From positions 882,929,335 through 882,993,334 of the forward strand of contig OY856410.1 of assembly GCA_963693085.1 (NCBI GenBank): a stretch of 64,000 nt of DNA, in the 5' to 3' direction. The stretch is from Alisma plantago-aquatica (taxonomy: Eukaryota > Streptophyta > Magnoliopsida > Alismatales > Alismataceae). The stretch's first letter is position 1. Each line of letters starts with the position of its first letter. The notes beneath the pieces were generated by a model. That model was not told where the DNA came from and made no database searches. It was given only the letters and a program-made list of their open reading frames with translations. This document shows positions 39,501 to 53,900 of the stretch, piece after piece. The position numbers and the translations under genes were made by a program.

Positions 39501-42500
39501 TACAAACTTCAGTAATCGTTGGAAATGGCAGAATCTCCACTGTCAAAGCAGTAATTTTTAGTTATATATTTTATTTGATTTGATAATTTTGTGAAATGTT
39601 GTTTTTAGCAATGAATAGGTAATACATACCTACAAACTACTACACGTTTTAGGCTTCAGTCAGCATTTTCGATTGTATGTAATCTCATTTTCAGCCACTA
39701 CTCTATAAAATACTATCAGTCGGATATGTATTTTCTATGTAAATACAATATCCTAAAATTTCATAATGAACTTCCATAACTTGCATTTTGTACTGTCAAA
39801 CTTTCCACTCAAATTTCTCTCTACAGAACGGTATTTCCTGATATTCAAAACAAAATTTCCAGAAATTCCTATCTCTACTGGTGGTAAAAATGGCATCAAA
39901 ATCAGTGTGTTGAATTATTAGTTTCCGTAAGTAGGTTTTTATTAAAAGTTATGTTGCTGGCTTCATTATGGTTTTCCACTTGAGCCCTGTAGAAAACCTT
40001 CAAATTATCCACATGCTTTGAGACTTAAGATCTCAAAAATCTTATAGAAACCTACTTAATGCATAGGCCCGTGTAATTTATTTAAAGTGATGAAGCGGCC
40101 TCTAAAGGCACCATAAGCCCTAATCCATGAATAATACGGATGCCTAACTTATTACCACATTCGCATAGTTCATGAGCTTCTCTAATGCCTCTTCATAATT
40201 AAAGACATGAGATTTTGATTTTAAAAATTATTGGTAAGCGCAGCTGCACTAACTGCAATGTTGGTCATTACAAAATCACGGGACTTGTATGGTTATTTGA
40301 GCAGCTGGGGGGTCTACCTCACTGCTACTGTTCCAAAAACAGAACACTCAAAAGCGTTTTTGACCAGAGGTTAACCACATTCCCCCCATGTAGCCACCAC
40401 AAGTAGGTGGGTATCCCCCACTCCCACACCCCATCCAGTCTTTTTCTGCTTAAGTCATCCAACACACTAGTCCTCCCTTCTACGAAACTGGCACCACAAG
40501 TAGGTGCTAGTGAAGTGAAGGAGTATCCCGCGCTCCCACACCCCACCAGTCCTTTTCTGCTTAACTCATCCAGCACACCTGTCCTCCCTTCTAGGATATT
40601 GGCACCACAAACAAGCAGGTGCTAGTGAAATAAAGGGGTATCCCCCACTCCCACACCCCAGCCAACCTTTTTCTGCTTAACTCATCCAACAGACCTGTCC
40701 TCCCTTCTACAAAACTGGTATTGCCTTCCCAAACCACATGTGACAAAAGAGAAAATGAATGACTTAGACCAACTTGTGTCGCCATTTTAAAGTCTTTCTT
40801 TCTAAAAAAGATGGTGTTGAATAGTTGCCGTCATGAGTTATTAAGCTCAATCAAAGCGCCTCTCTCCCTAGAATGCACAATATGTCCCTCAATCCACCAA
40901 CCCTCAATGGACAAATACAATTCCACCACTCACGGTCACAATATACTCCGACTTCTTGAAAAAGCCTCCTTTAAAATGCGAGTTTTCTCCCTGATGTATG
41001 AGACTGAATAACTCCAAAATTCCAAAATATAACGTATTATTCCTGAATTATTCATGTTTTATTGCCCTTTTATACCTTTTTCCCAGTTTTATATTGTTTA
41101 AAACTCTGATTCAGTTTGAGTGTATATATAATAAATGCATATATCTAATATACAATATGCAACATATACGTGCTATATACATGTACATTTATATAAACAT
41201 AAATATATATGTGCATATATATACACATATATTTGCATTTGTCTGCGTCTGTGTAGCCTTCGATTTTTTCAATACTTGGTGGTGAATCGTTGACTGTATT
41301 TTTACTGCACATTGATCGCTTTTTACCCAAATTTTCTGCATACATCCCGAAGTCTAAATTTTTCAAAGGTATCACGAACATCGAATTTGTGACTATGCCA
41401 TCATCTTCATGGAACACCAGAGGAGTTAAAGGTTCCCTAGAAAATCAAAGAGGCTCCAAACTCCTTTCAAGATATGGAGGGGCTTGAAGTTGATAAGTTG
41501 ACCCCTCGTTATAAGCCATCAACAGAAGATTGAGGGGTGATAGGAAACATCTCTAATTCATGACGCCATTGGAGCATCACAAATCCATGCACATCTATCT
41601 ACCAATGATAAATAAAAGGACATGAGCAAGACCTAATGGTCGTTTGACTATTGTTGGTAGACTTTGTTGTAGAAGAGAGAAAGAGAATGGTCTAAAAGCC
41701 GGGTTCATAGATCCATTCATCCATGAGATCCTCGCATGGATCCAGCAAAGAAATTGTCCATCTTCATGTTTCAATTTTTAAACTAGATTAAGATGAGCAA
41801 TCGAGCATAATTTATGTATGTCGTTATTTAAATAAAGTGATTGAAAGGCTTGAATATGGATTTAAATAGCCAAAACTCTAGAACAGTGTAGAAATTATTA
41901 AAGACTATTAACTATTAATAGATACTCTTTGACCAGTAGAATCAACAATTTGGAAACCTAATGATTATTCTTTGAAGAGTCTAAATGGTGGATTGTTAAT
42001 AATATATCTTAAAATTCACTTAGGACTATTTTCAAGTATTTTCCAATCCGAGACACATTTTTGTCGTATACAGTTCCAACCAATGTTTTATAAAGCGGGA
42101 AGCGGGAGGCGTGCGGACAGCACCTTGTGGCCGCTTGAGCGCCAGGCGGGCGCTCAAGCGGGCTCTTTTTGAAAAAGCGGGAGCATATAATTCATATATA
42201 ATTTATAGAAAATTACACATATATGTATATGAATAATATATTATTATACATATATAAACCATGTGATGAGCATAGTACTGAATTAACTCAATTATAACAT
42301 ACTCAATCTAGTAACTAGTAATATATTAAATTAAATATATACAGAAGTAGCCCATAGATGATATATATACACTAGTGGTACATACTACATAGTATATGAA
42401 TATATAGTAGCAGGCAGTACATGATATATGTAATACGTTATGCTTTAGAGGTACATGCTACATAGTATAGAATATGCATTATACAGTAGTAGGCAGTACA

Positions 42501-45500
42501 TGATATGTACATTATACCGTTATATGTATTGCAAACTACAAAGTACATCTACATAGATAATACATTAGTTGAACGCATAACAATACAAGAAAAACTAAGG
42601 TATGAATGTATGTATAGGTACAAGTATAAGGTATCAGTAAATATTAGTGGTTGAGTTCATAGCAGAGCAGCAATGTATGTACAAATGATAAATATGTAAA
42701 GTAGGTATAGCAGTTCATACATAAAGATGTAAATGGGTGCAGCAGTACATACATATAGAGCTTATATGAAGTAGGAACGATTTTGATGCATGTACAACTC
42801 AATTAAAAATGAGAAACGCATACTAACATTGATTTATAAACATAAGTTGTGTTTTAAAAAGCAAAATCAGTGTAATATATACACTAGTTAACTGTTGTAC
42901 AGTATTTGGATACATATTTAGTTGTTTAGCGCTATAGTATTATATTAACATGTTAAATAATGTTATACAATGTTGATACATACTAACAAATTGATTATAT
43001 TTCATTTTGGGACGAGGAAGTGGGCATAGAACTTGATTTTAACTTAAGCGGCCTCAGGCGGGCGCCCAAAAGCAGTGCTCAGGCGGGCGCTTAAGCGGGC
43101 TGAGCGGGTCTGAAGCGGCCGCTTAATGGAGATCCGCCTGACTGCCCGCCTAAAGCCCATTCTGAGCGGCCAAGGGTCTGGGCCGCCTGGGCCGCTTTTT
43201 AAAACATTGGTTCCAACACACTTAAAATATGGGAATGTAGAATTAAGCCATGTGTTTCATGTTTTGCAATATTCAAGGATTAAAATTTTGACCATAATTG
43301 CAAAATTCCAATCAAAATTTGATTTTGGTGGCTACCAGACATTGAAACCTCCCACCCAACCACTGAACTATGTAATTTTATTAAAAAATGAAAAAAAATC
43401 TAAAAAATGAGAATTCTTGTGTATTACTCGATTGAATGCAAGATATAAGTTACAACATGCATAAGAATATATATGTATATATATATATATATATATATGC
43501 ATGTGTGTGTGCGCGCGCATGTCTACACTGCATAATTGAAATCCTAATCGAAACATTTTTGTATCTTTTCACTCACACATGTAGGAACCCCCCACCCTAT
43601 ACCAACATATGATAGTATTGCATGATAGGTGTATATATGTATGTAGATCATCCGGGTAAAATTTCATGACCAGTGTTTTAAAAAGCGACCTAGGCGGCCG
43701 CTTAAGCGCCAACAGGTGTTGTCCGCCAAAAAACACCCTTAAGCGGCGCTTAAGAAAATTTGAGAAAAGTGGACGCTTTTTGCCCGCTTAACCTGCTTTT
43801 TTCCCGCTTTTTTTTTAAATGGATGTAAGCATATAACATTAAGTACATTATATGCCCCGATTAGTATTGACTATAATATATTAAACTAGCATACATTAGA
43901 TGTTCTATGATATACCTAGTTCTAATTTAGAATGCATACTTTGTATGTAAGCTGTAATGATATGGTATTTTTGTGATGTATCCAAGTAAATTATAGGTAA
44001 CTATTATATAATTTAGAATGCATACTTTGATTAAATGCACTGTTGTGATGTATGACTATTGGATGTGCAGATGTAACAATATGTTTGTAAGCTAGCTATG
44101 TTTACTGTTTAGCTATGTAAACATGTGATACAAAATTGTTGTTACATCTTGTACATACTTATTATTTTATGTGTAGGGTGCTTTATCTATGACAAGTATA
44201 TTGTTTACTATATTGTATAGATACAATCATCGTTGTATAGTTGTGTTATAAACTATTTGGATGTTTATATTGTCTTGTACAATGTTTAGATATGTATAGA
44301 AATTTTAAAAATATAGTATTTATATACATATGTATGTAATTTTGCATAAAATTTTATAGGAATTGGAAACCTACTTTTCTAAAAAGTGTCCGCTTAATCG
44401 CCCACCTGGCGATGAATCGACTACAAGGTCTCGTCCGCACGCTTCCCGCTTCGCGCTTTTTAAAACCTTGCTCATGACTTAGATCCTTTATTTGGTTGTC
44501 AAAATAGTCAAAAACTCAAAATTTGTGTTGAAATCTTATGTGGACAAGGGCAGAACTATTGGAAGTTTGACTAGAAAATCTGTACAATTCTTTTTCAAAC
44601 CATCACTAACTACGTTGAAATCGACATATTAAACTATGGAAAAATTGAACATAATACCTACACCTTGTTTCTATGCAGTTGTGCCAAATTTTAAACCTAT
44701 TGTTGACACATGAAGTATATGGACCTAAGTAGATAGTTATATGACCTAGGAATCAAAAAGGTGAGCAAGTACCTTTGTCCTATAGGATTTTTTCCCTATG
44801 ACTTGCAACCACGTGAGTGAGTCTCCATAGGCATAGCATGTTCAAATTCCAACTTTTGGCATAACTATCGTTGGATATCATGTTTAAGCATCTAAGTATA
44901 TTATTATATGGCCTAGGAATCAAAAAGGTGAGCAGAGCACTTTCGTCCTTCCTGTGGCATTATTGTTGCAACCATGGAACAGGACTTCGACTTCGAGCCG
45001 AGTCCGAAAGGTGTGGACACGGAAGTTTGTGGAAATGTCGAGGAAATGTGGAGGATTTTTACAACCAAACTTCGATGCAACTTTGACAAAAATTAAGCTA
45101 AAAATAGTCATTTTGTGATGAAAATCGATAGATTTCATCAAATCTAGCTAAAAAACACAATATGTGTTTACATATAGCCATCCATATAGGTTCACATATG
45201 TAGATAAATACACGATTACATACAGTCGTCTCCGAACTACAGAGTTCTTCCATATATAAAGTTTGTGGCAATAAACAAACCGCATATAAATGGTGTAAAT
45301 CTATGTAGATTTAGCAGAGGGGGGTCGGTCTATTGCTATTAGCTTAGAATAGTAAAAAATAACATCAAAATACTCTTACATCAAGCTCCAACACTTTTTC
45401 CCCCTCACACAGCATACTCCACAAAACACCAAAAGAATGTCGCCAACTTCGACTGATGTCGAGGACATTGTAGAATTTTTAAATGGACTTGGGTCAACTT

Positions 45501-48500
45501 CGTCGACATATGGGGAAATGTCGACAACTTCGATGAAATGTCAAGGATATTGTGGAATAAGGATGTTTACGTGGATTCGACGTCGCCAGCCATCGACATA
45601 GACATTATCGGCGAAATTTCGCCCCATGTCGACGACATTTAGTACCATGGTTGCAACTATGTAAGTGAGTCTCAAAAGACATAGTATGTCCAAAGCCCAA
45701 CTTTTAGCAAGCCAAAGTTTCAACACTATGGCGCTTGATGTTGAAGTGTATAATTGTGTAGGGTGTTTTGTAAGAGCATGCACTTGTTAGGAATTCACAT
45801 TAGTTTTTTATGAAATTAAGTATCCCACGGTTTAAAGCTCTAGAAACATCTTAAGGAGGTAGAATAGGTTTTCTATGACTATGCATACAATCCATGCCAC
45901 CTAGGGTTAGGGTTAGAATTGCATGTTTTATACAATTATTGATTATGTAATGTCAATTTCATAGTTGTTGTGAACTTGCTTAAGGATAGTTTGGGTCCTT
46001 TATCCATGTTGTAACATCAAGGTTGTGATACTTTATTATTAATACATTGTCTATGTGAAAGATGACAAATGTAGGTGATAATGAATGCATAGAATTTCTT
46101 GTGTTGATTGATTAACATATTACAATATATATATATATATATATAAGTGAGAATGTTGCACTCCTAATAATATGGTATACATGGACATTCACGATGCATA
46201 ACCCAAAATATGAGACAGTGTTAGTTGTTGACGTTGTAGCAATGCGTAAAGTCAATCTTGGAGTTGGAGTATCAAATTGTATTTGTTGTGTAGAGCTTTG
46301 TGTTATTCGTCATAGTTGTTGATGACTTAGTATTAGCCCCACACAAGCTAGGTATGGTAGGAGCGCTAAAGCCAAGCTTGTATATGATTTGTAGACTTGT
46401 TGACATTTCGACCAAACTTTTGAACTATGGCCGGTGATTTGAAACAAATGTCAACAAGTCACTGAGCACTTAGGATCATGGTTTAAATTTTGATGGAAAT
46501 TGCAAAATTTCAATTAAAATTTCGGTTTCAGTTTAAAACGTACCTCCCAACCACTAAAATTTATATTATGTATATTCATTAAAAAATGAAAATTATATGT
46601 ATTTATAGATCTAAAAATTGAGAATTGTTATGTATTACTTAATTGAATGCAAGATATAAGATATAACATTCTGTTGTTAAGAAAACGTGTACATTTCATG
46701 ATCAAACTTCTAATCAAAGCAATTTTGTATCTTTTCACTCACACGTGCAGGAGCCCCCCCCACCCTACAATATTATTCCACAATTAGGTGTATTTATGTA
46801 TGTAGATCATCCAAGTAAGATGTCATGACTTAATTCCTTTATTCGATTGTCAAACGTGTCAAAATCTTGTGTTGACGTGAGCGGAATTATCGAAATTTTG
46901 ACCGAAATTTTCCAAAAAATATATTTTTGGACCATTGGAAGCGGCGTCGAAATCGACATTTTAAATTATGCTTAGGAGTTGGACATGTCGAGTAACTAAG
47001 GTACCTTTAGCAACCTTTTTATGTTCAAAGTGAAAGTACAGATTAATGTGCTTGGTGTGGGAATTAAATATGGGATAAACTGTTAAGGTATAAGGAACTT
47101 AGGATATACGAGCCTATTTATGATGGGTGTGCGAAAGAAAAAATGGGATTGGTTGTTAAGGTATAAGAAGCTTAGGATATTGTGTATTTACCATGTTCCT
47201 TGTTCTTCAAGCTTAAATACAAATCTTCAAGCAGACCTGTATGTAGTTCCATATCTATGTATGTGTATACTCTACAAGCCGACATTATAGCTTTTAGGTT
47301 GAAGATTTTTGACTTGTGGATCTGAAGTCAGAGCCAAGATGTTGCTGCCCATTCTTGTAAGAGATCCTAGAAGAGCTCTGATATCAGATGTAATTTCCTT
47401 GATATTATGATGATCCATGTGAAGATAAGTAATTTTCAGATATTATGCAATGTGCATTTGCGTGAAATTCCTAAATCACCTTATTATTCCATTTTTTTGG
47501 ACAAATTATCTAAAAAATAGTGATGTGATATTTAGCCCTTGATCCTCAAAACAATTGTGATCCAAATCAGGGTAAGTTTTTCACTATTGAATATGCGGTT
47601 TGTCATCCATTGAGTCGTCTAAATTGGAGAGTTTGAAAGTTCATATGCAAGGTTGACTTTTGGCAATAGTTCAGCATAACATTTACATCAGTTTAATTTA
47701 GCTTTTGCAATAAGTCAATAAATGTGTTAAGCTGTTCAAGTGTGCTCTAGGCACCTTCGTGTTTCCCACAAGTTCAAGCTATGTATATTAGATATATGTA
47801 TTTGTTATGGTTGTTGTCGGTATATGGGGTTCCTATAACAAGCAAGAAGGTCCCTCACAGTCTATTAGAATGCAATATGCATCCAAAGCTTCAATAATAA
47901 TGGCACAGCTAATACATCATAACCATCTTAAGATAGAAATCAAGGCACCTATTACTTATATTAAGGATATAAGTCCTAGTAATATAGTATTAAGCATGAA
48001 ACTTGGACAAAGATATTTAGTATGAAGATGAGAACCATAAAACAGAAGTTAAATACACATGAATGGCCTCTCCAAAAATTGAAAATTCACAAAAAGGGAT
48101 CAAAAGCAAGACAGGTCAAGGTATAGTAGCATCCATGGGGCGTCTATGCAAAACTATCTGGAAATACTAAGTAAAAAAATGCATATCTATTGCCGAATAT
48201 AAGTGTCAGTTAATGAACATTCAATAGATCCTTTGTGCTTCTAGATGAGCAATGCGCACAATTTGTTTTCTTCATGACAGGACATGAATGTTGATTGGTC
48301 GGTAGGTGGGTGATAGTTACAGACAATAGAGAGGGTCGACTTCATCTCATGTATTCATTCATAATGACTCTTGCAAGTGAATGAATTTCAAGTGAGACTC
48401 GTCGATTGTTGGCTAATATATATTTTTCAAGACAAGTTTGGCTTATGAGAAAGCATAGATAATTTCAGTTATTTATCTATGGAATCCATCATGAATCGAA

Positions 48501-50918
48501 ATTTAAAGAGATCATCAAAAAAACATGGAAATTTTTTTAGTTTGGGAATCAAAACATATATGCAACAAAGAAAGAAGCTGAAAAAACAGTAAACATTAAC
48601 AAGGCTGGATTTAGATGCTTTGCATTAATATTCAAGAAGTTGGCTACTCGAAAACAAGAAGGAATAAATAAACTAGCACGTAAAAGATGGAGAAAGGGAT
48701 GAGGCCTCATCAAGTGAAATGCCTTGAGAATGAAACTAGTAGGATGTCGGTAAAGGATGAGGCAGTGAAGAATTAATTGAAACATCGAAACCACAAATTG
48801 CGTAATACGGATACCTCAAATAAGCAGATTCGTGTCTGCGAAGAAGGAAAAAAAGAAAGCACTATACACATTGTACTAAAAAGTGTCGGCATTTGAGGAA
48901 AGTTTCTTGATTTGTCGATCGAGCGTCAACAAAGTTGAATCTGCGTAAACTTCCATATTCAAAATGGAAGACATTTCGACCAACATCAACGATGTTGGCC
49001 CAAATGTCGACAACATTGGCCTAGAGTATAGAAAAAAGTAGGAAAATCGACGACTTGCCTAGATGTCGACCAACTTAGAGGATACTACTGCTATTATGGT
49101 GGAATGATTATTGCTACTTCTAACTTGGGATAAAACACATTGGAAATAAAAATAAGTTTCTTTATTGGGAATTAAATATAAGTTTCCAGCTACAATCATC
49201 ACATCTACCCATCTGCTAGATTAAACTAATTCTACGTCATCTAACACCATTTCATCTATCAAGTTTCATTATGCTTACCCAAACGCAATTATTTTAGAAT
49301 ATATTCTCATGTGTTGGGGATACAACTAATGTAGATGTGCTATACCAAACACCACAGTTGTGTATATATATCTACACAAATTTGATAGATGATATTGTTC
49401 ATTGTAATAGCAAAATTTAGGATTCTAATTGAAGCATGGATATGATTATTTTTGTATTTTAACTACATTGTTTGACATTGTAAGCTTGTACTTGCCATTT
49501 GCTAATTGTTAGTTGTCATCAACTAAGTCTTTGTTATTAAAACTTTGATGACAATCAATTCAAAAATCATATGTTAAGAGTCTTTAGACATGTATTTTAG
49601 AAGCTTATGGAAGAAGTGAAGTATGTAATATGTTTATTAGCTAAATTGGATGATTCTACCTAATTTGATCATAATTTTTCTATTTTTTAGCTTAATCAGC
49701 ATTGAAACTCTTCAGAAACTTCGTCAACGTTTCTACAAACTTCTACTTCCACACTTGTCAAAGTTGATTCGAAGTCAACATCATGTTCCATGACTATATA
49801 CACATGCGGTAGATATATTCCAAGACGGAAATTGTGTTAATATATGTACCAAGGGAAGGAGAGTAGCCCTCTCGTCGATGTATGAATTAAGAATTACAAA
49901 GACTGGAGTTATGGGGTAAACTGTGTTTCTTAATATGATGAGAACGTTGAGAATGCCTATCGAGCTGTGAAAATGTATCGTGACTTTGACTTATAAAAGA
50001 ATCAAAATACACACAATAGGGTATCAGCTTATGAGTCGTCGGAGCTTATCAAGATGAATATTGGGTACATATCGAGATTCATACCAGGAGCATTGTTGGA
50101 GAAATCATTCTCATAAATTGGATAAAGTTGTGTAGTTTCATAAAATTTGGATTTAATCTAATGGATATAAGACCAGTATAAGTAAAACCATGTATATACA
50201 TTATAATCAACCAATCTATAATTGTAAATGGCAGGGCCAAGTTGGAGTGGATATACCAAAATGTGATAAGTTTTGTTACTGGGGTTCTATAAATCAAACA
50301 GATGGCGATGTTTAGATGATTTTTGTCATAGGATCACAACAACATGGTGGAAATGGAGGAGTGCAACTGTAGTAGCATTGGTATGTGATCAAAAGAAAAG
50401 TCAGTTTTATAGTACAGCTATACAACCAACCATGAGATATGGGAGTGAGTGTTGGGTGGTGAAAAAGCAAGATTTCAACAGGATAAATGTGATCGAAATG
50501 TGAATGCTGACATCATGTGTGGGAAGACAACAAAAGATCCCTTGAGAAATAAATATATCAAGAACAAAGTGGCAGTGGCGAGTATTAAGGACAAGTTACG
50601 TACGTGAGGGTCACCTGAGATTGTATGGACACATACATCATAGACCATATTTGTGACTATTTGAAACAATACTAGTAAATTTGAGCACAATTAAAAGAGG
50701 AAGAGGTAGGCCTAAATCAACTTGGGAAGAGTTTATAAGGAGAGATTTTGAATCTTTACACTTGATTAGAATATGACCCACTACATAGCTGGTTGAAAAG
50801 GAAGGATCCATGTCGTTGACCCCAACATGGTTGGGACTGAGGCTTGGATGAGGATGAGGATGAGGAAGATGATGAAGAAGAAGACGACAAGTATGAAGAC
50901 GATCGCGATGACGATGAT

Positions 50919-50954
<36 letters not shown>

Positions 50955-53900
50955 AATGAGGATGACGATGATTGTATGTGTGCGCATGTGTTTTTGAGAA
51001 CATGGTTTAAAAAATGGTACGCATGATACAAGTGGAGAGTACTGAATAGAGTATATTCAATATGTAGGAGAATATGCTGCAGTATATACGATTCAGATTT
51101 TTTAATAATGTTCACATATGTTGCTTATTGAAATGTGTATGTGTGTTGTATGCAGATATATGCATATTGACATGTAAATGTTTTAATTGTATGAGCATAT
51201 ATGTGAAAATGTGTGTATGTAGATGTTGATATATATCATAAATGCATGTCCATATACATCAAAATGCATATACATAAAATAGACTATTACATGTTTGAAA
51301 ATGCTTGTGCTTATACTATGTATGCATGCCAAGATGTATTAATAGATATATATACTTTGTAACAAAAATCTTCAATTTTTACAAAAAAAAATCTATACTT
51401 TTCACGATGTAATAGGCTCCCGAATGTTATATCCGACTAATACATTAGTCGACGTTTTTTTGCAATTTTTCATAAATTTTTCCCGCTTTTGAGTGATTTA
51501 TCTTTCTTGACTTGTCACGATCATTCTCTTTGAAGTCACTTGCTCTCTTTTTTTTTGCAAAACTGCATACAAAAAAACTATGGACATACACTAAACCTCC
51601 AATCCCCACTCTCCTAACAGTGCATGTTGTTGCATCGTCTCCCCCCTTCCTCCCTTTCTCCTATGATGTTGTGTCTTCATCCTCAACTTGATATTCTTCT
51701 CTTCAATCAGCGAACATGCAATCCTCCTCTTAATTTCGTATTGTTTACTCATTTGCCGCCAATCTGTCATTGCCCATACCATCTATGCTCAATGTTTCAT
51801 TAATAGTTACTATTGATTCACATGTTTCTCTCGCCTTGTTCTATACATGACCACAGTTTGACCGAAAGTCTTTGATTTTTTCCTAAATTTTCTCAATTTT
51901 TCGGACCAGCCGAAAAGTTGTTGAATCCTGAATTTGTTACTATGCATATATGTGCACATGTACCTGTGGGTGTGTGGGTGAGTAAGTAGTGTAAGTTAAA
52001 TTGAAACATGTGACATTGTATTAAATATCTGCAAAACTTCCACTCAAAAAGTAGCAGTATATGTGCCACACATGGCCACATCTGTGGCCATGGCCGCATA
52101 TTGGGCCACCTATACATATGTGGTGCAGCCAATGAGTCGCCCCACATGCGGCAGCATATGCCCTGCAGAAGGCCGCTTTTGAAACATTGTTTGAGAGAGA
52201 GGGAGGAGAGAGAGAGAGATAATGGCCATATACTCAAAAAATATAATAACGAGGAATGGAGTAGTTTAGAATACAAGAACACAAGCAAGATTATAAACAC
52301 ATATTTCATTAGGCTAACGCCTCGAGAATACCTACAACCAATCTGCTCTAAGTCCCACTTGATGAATCTCATTAAGACAAACGCCTTGTAGCGTGACTCT
52401 AAGTGTCTCATTGTACGCCTTGGAAAAAAAATCGTTGCTAACAAAACCACCTCATCCACTTCGAATTGCACTAGCTCTAAAGTCATGTAGATAATTAGGA
52501 TGCACGCCCAATTTAATTATCACATACGTGTAGGAAATCCATTTGATCCAAGAGAAATTTTAGGAAGCAACAATGATAAAAAAAAACGGTTGGAGCAGTC
52601 ACTTAAACAGTCAGCAGTGAGACCCATTATAACTGCTTTTATCCCCCTAGTCCCGCTTCAACCCGCTTTATTGGGCTCACTTAAGAAGCATGCTTCATCC
52701 TTTTTAGGTAGAATACATCAGGACGCCTTCTATAAGTATAAAAAAACGCAGCATCGTCCTCTTTCTGATATGGCTCAGACGGGAACAGTCGCTAATAATG
52801 ACGTCGCTCCCAATCGGCTTCCACCGTCTTTTTGGATTTCATTTGGAAGTGACACACCTTCCCTACGGGATGGTTCCTCTTCCCCCCCCCCCAAAAAAAA
52901 TAACAAATAGCAGACCATGTGTCCCAATCATAACCATCAGAGGGTGGTTCCTCTCCCCCCTACAAAAGTAGGCCATATGTGTCCCAATTATGACCACCCA
53001 CCCTTGGATTTGAATCTACCGACCTGTAGCTCGTCGGCACCAAGATTGGTAATCTATGTACTTCATTGTTGGTACCAGGAGGACAATATCAGCGGAGATG
53101 GGGCATCACACCTCACCCCAACCCTCTATGTTGCATAGCATCACGTACATCAACCAAGAAACACCTGAATAGCTTTGTGGGAAGAGTAAAGGTCAAATAT
53201 AGTGGTTTTAGATGATGTAAACTTGAAGAACGAAGGTTTTCCCTCCTATCCGGTTAGTGTACTATTTTCAAACTATCTTATTGCATTGATATATGACAAT
53301 TACCACTTTCATAGTTATCGCAGTTTCTACAGTAAGCTTAGTGTTTGGCCCTCCTACCAATTTTTTACTCAGTATTGTCTGTTGTTTATGGTCTCACGTG
53401 TTCAAATTTGTAATTTTTATGTTTGGCAATTGATACAGGAGTCTTGTTGGTCTCCTTGTACTGCATATCAAGATAGATAACATGTGTCGACATTCACTTG
53501 TATATCAAGTACTTTGATGCTCTGTTATTTTGTCATGCGTTCTATAAACCTTAGCATTAGTAATAATTAATTACATAGTCTGTAATTTTGTCATATGATA
53601 CTAAAGTATATCAATATTGCATTATTATGTAACATGCGTCAGTACAAACTTGTATGCTAACTTACTAAGTAATTTGATGGTCTGCAATTGTGTTATTTTG
53701 TCATATACTCATATTGTATACAGTAAAATTGCTAACTAGACGGTCTGTAATTTTGCCATATGATGATCTTCTAGCTAACAAGTAATCTGATTCAGGTCTA
53801 TAGTGTATAGTAATTAGCAAAATACAAAACAATTGCACATGGGTTCATGAATTCAAGGCCGACTTGTATCTTTATCATGACGTGGTCTATGTTTACTTTG

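Noticed and set aside
48880..49790. Another hAT-like element with GTCGA-rich ends
   Set aside because: Word content fits the family, but neither terminus nor a target duplication can be placed, so it is mentioned only as intron content.
50638..51115. Ser-, His-, Ile-, Val- and Asp-rich frames of 60-121 residues
   Set aside because: All are translations of the GAT/GAC trinucleotide tail of the LINE fragment.
52500..52910. 136-residue frame starting with ATG
   Set aside because: No recognisable family; overlaps an imperfectly doubled segment and lies inside ASI1 intron 7 on the opposite strand.
53008..53060. Second SINE-like B-box (complement of GGATTTGAATC)
   Set aside because: No matching A-box at the right spacing; too weak to call.
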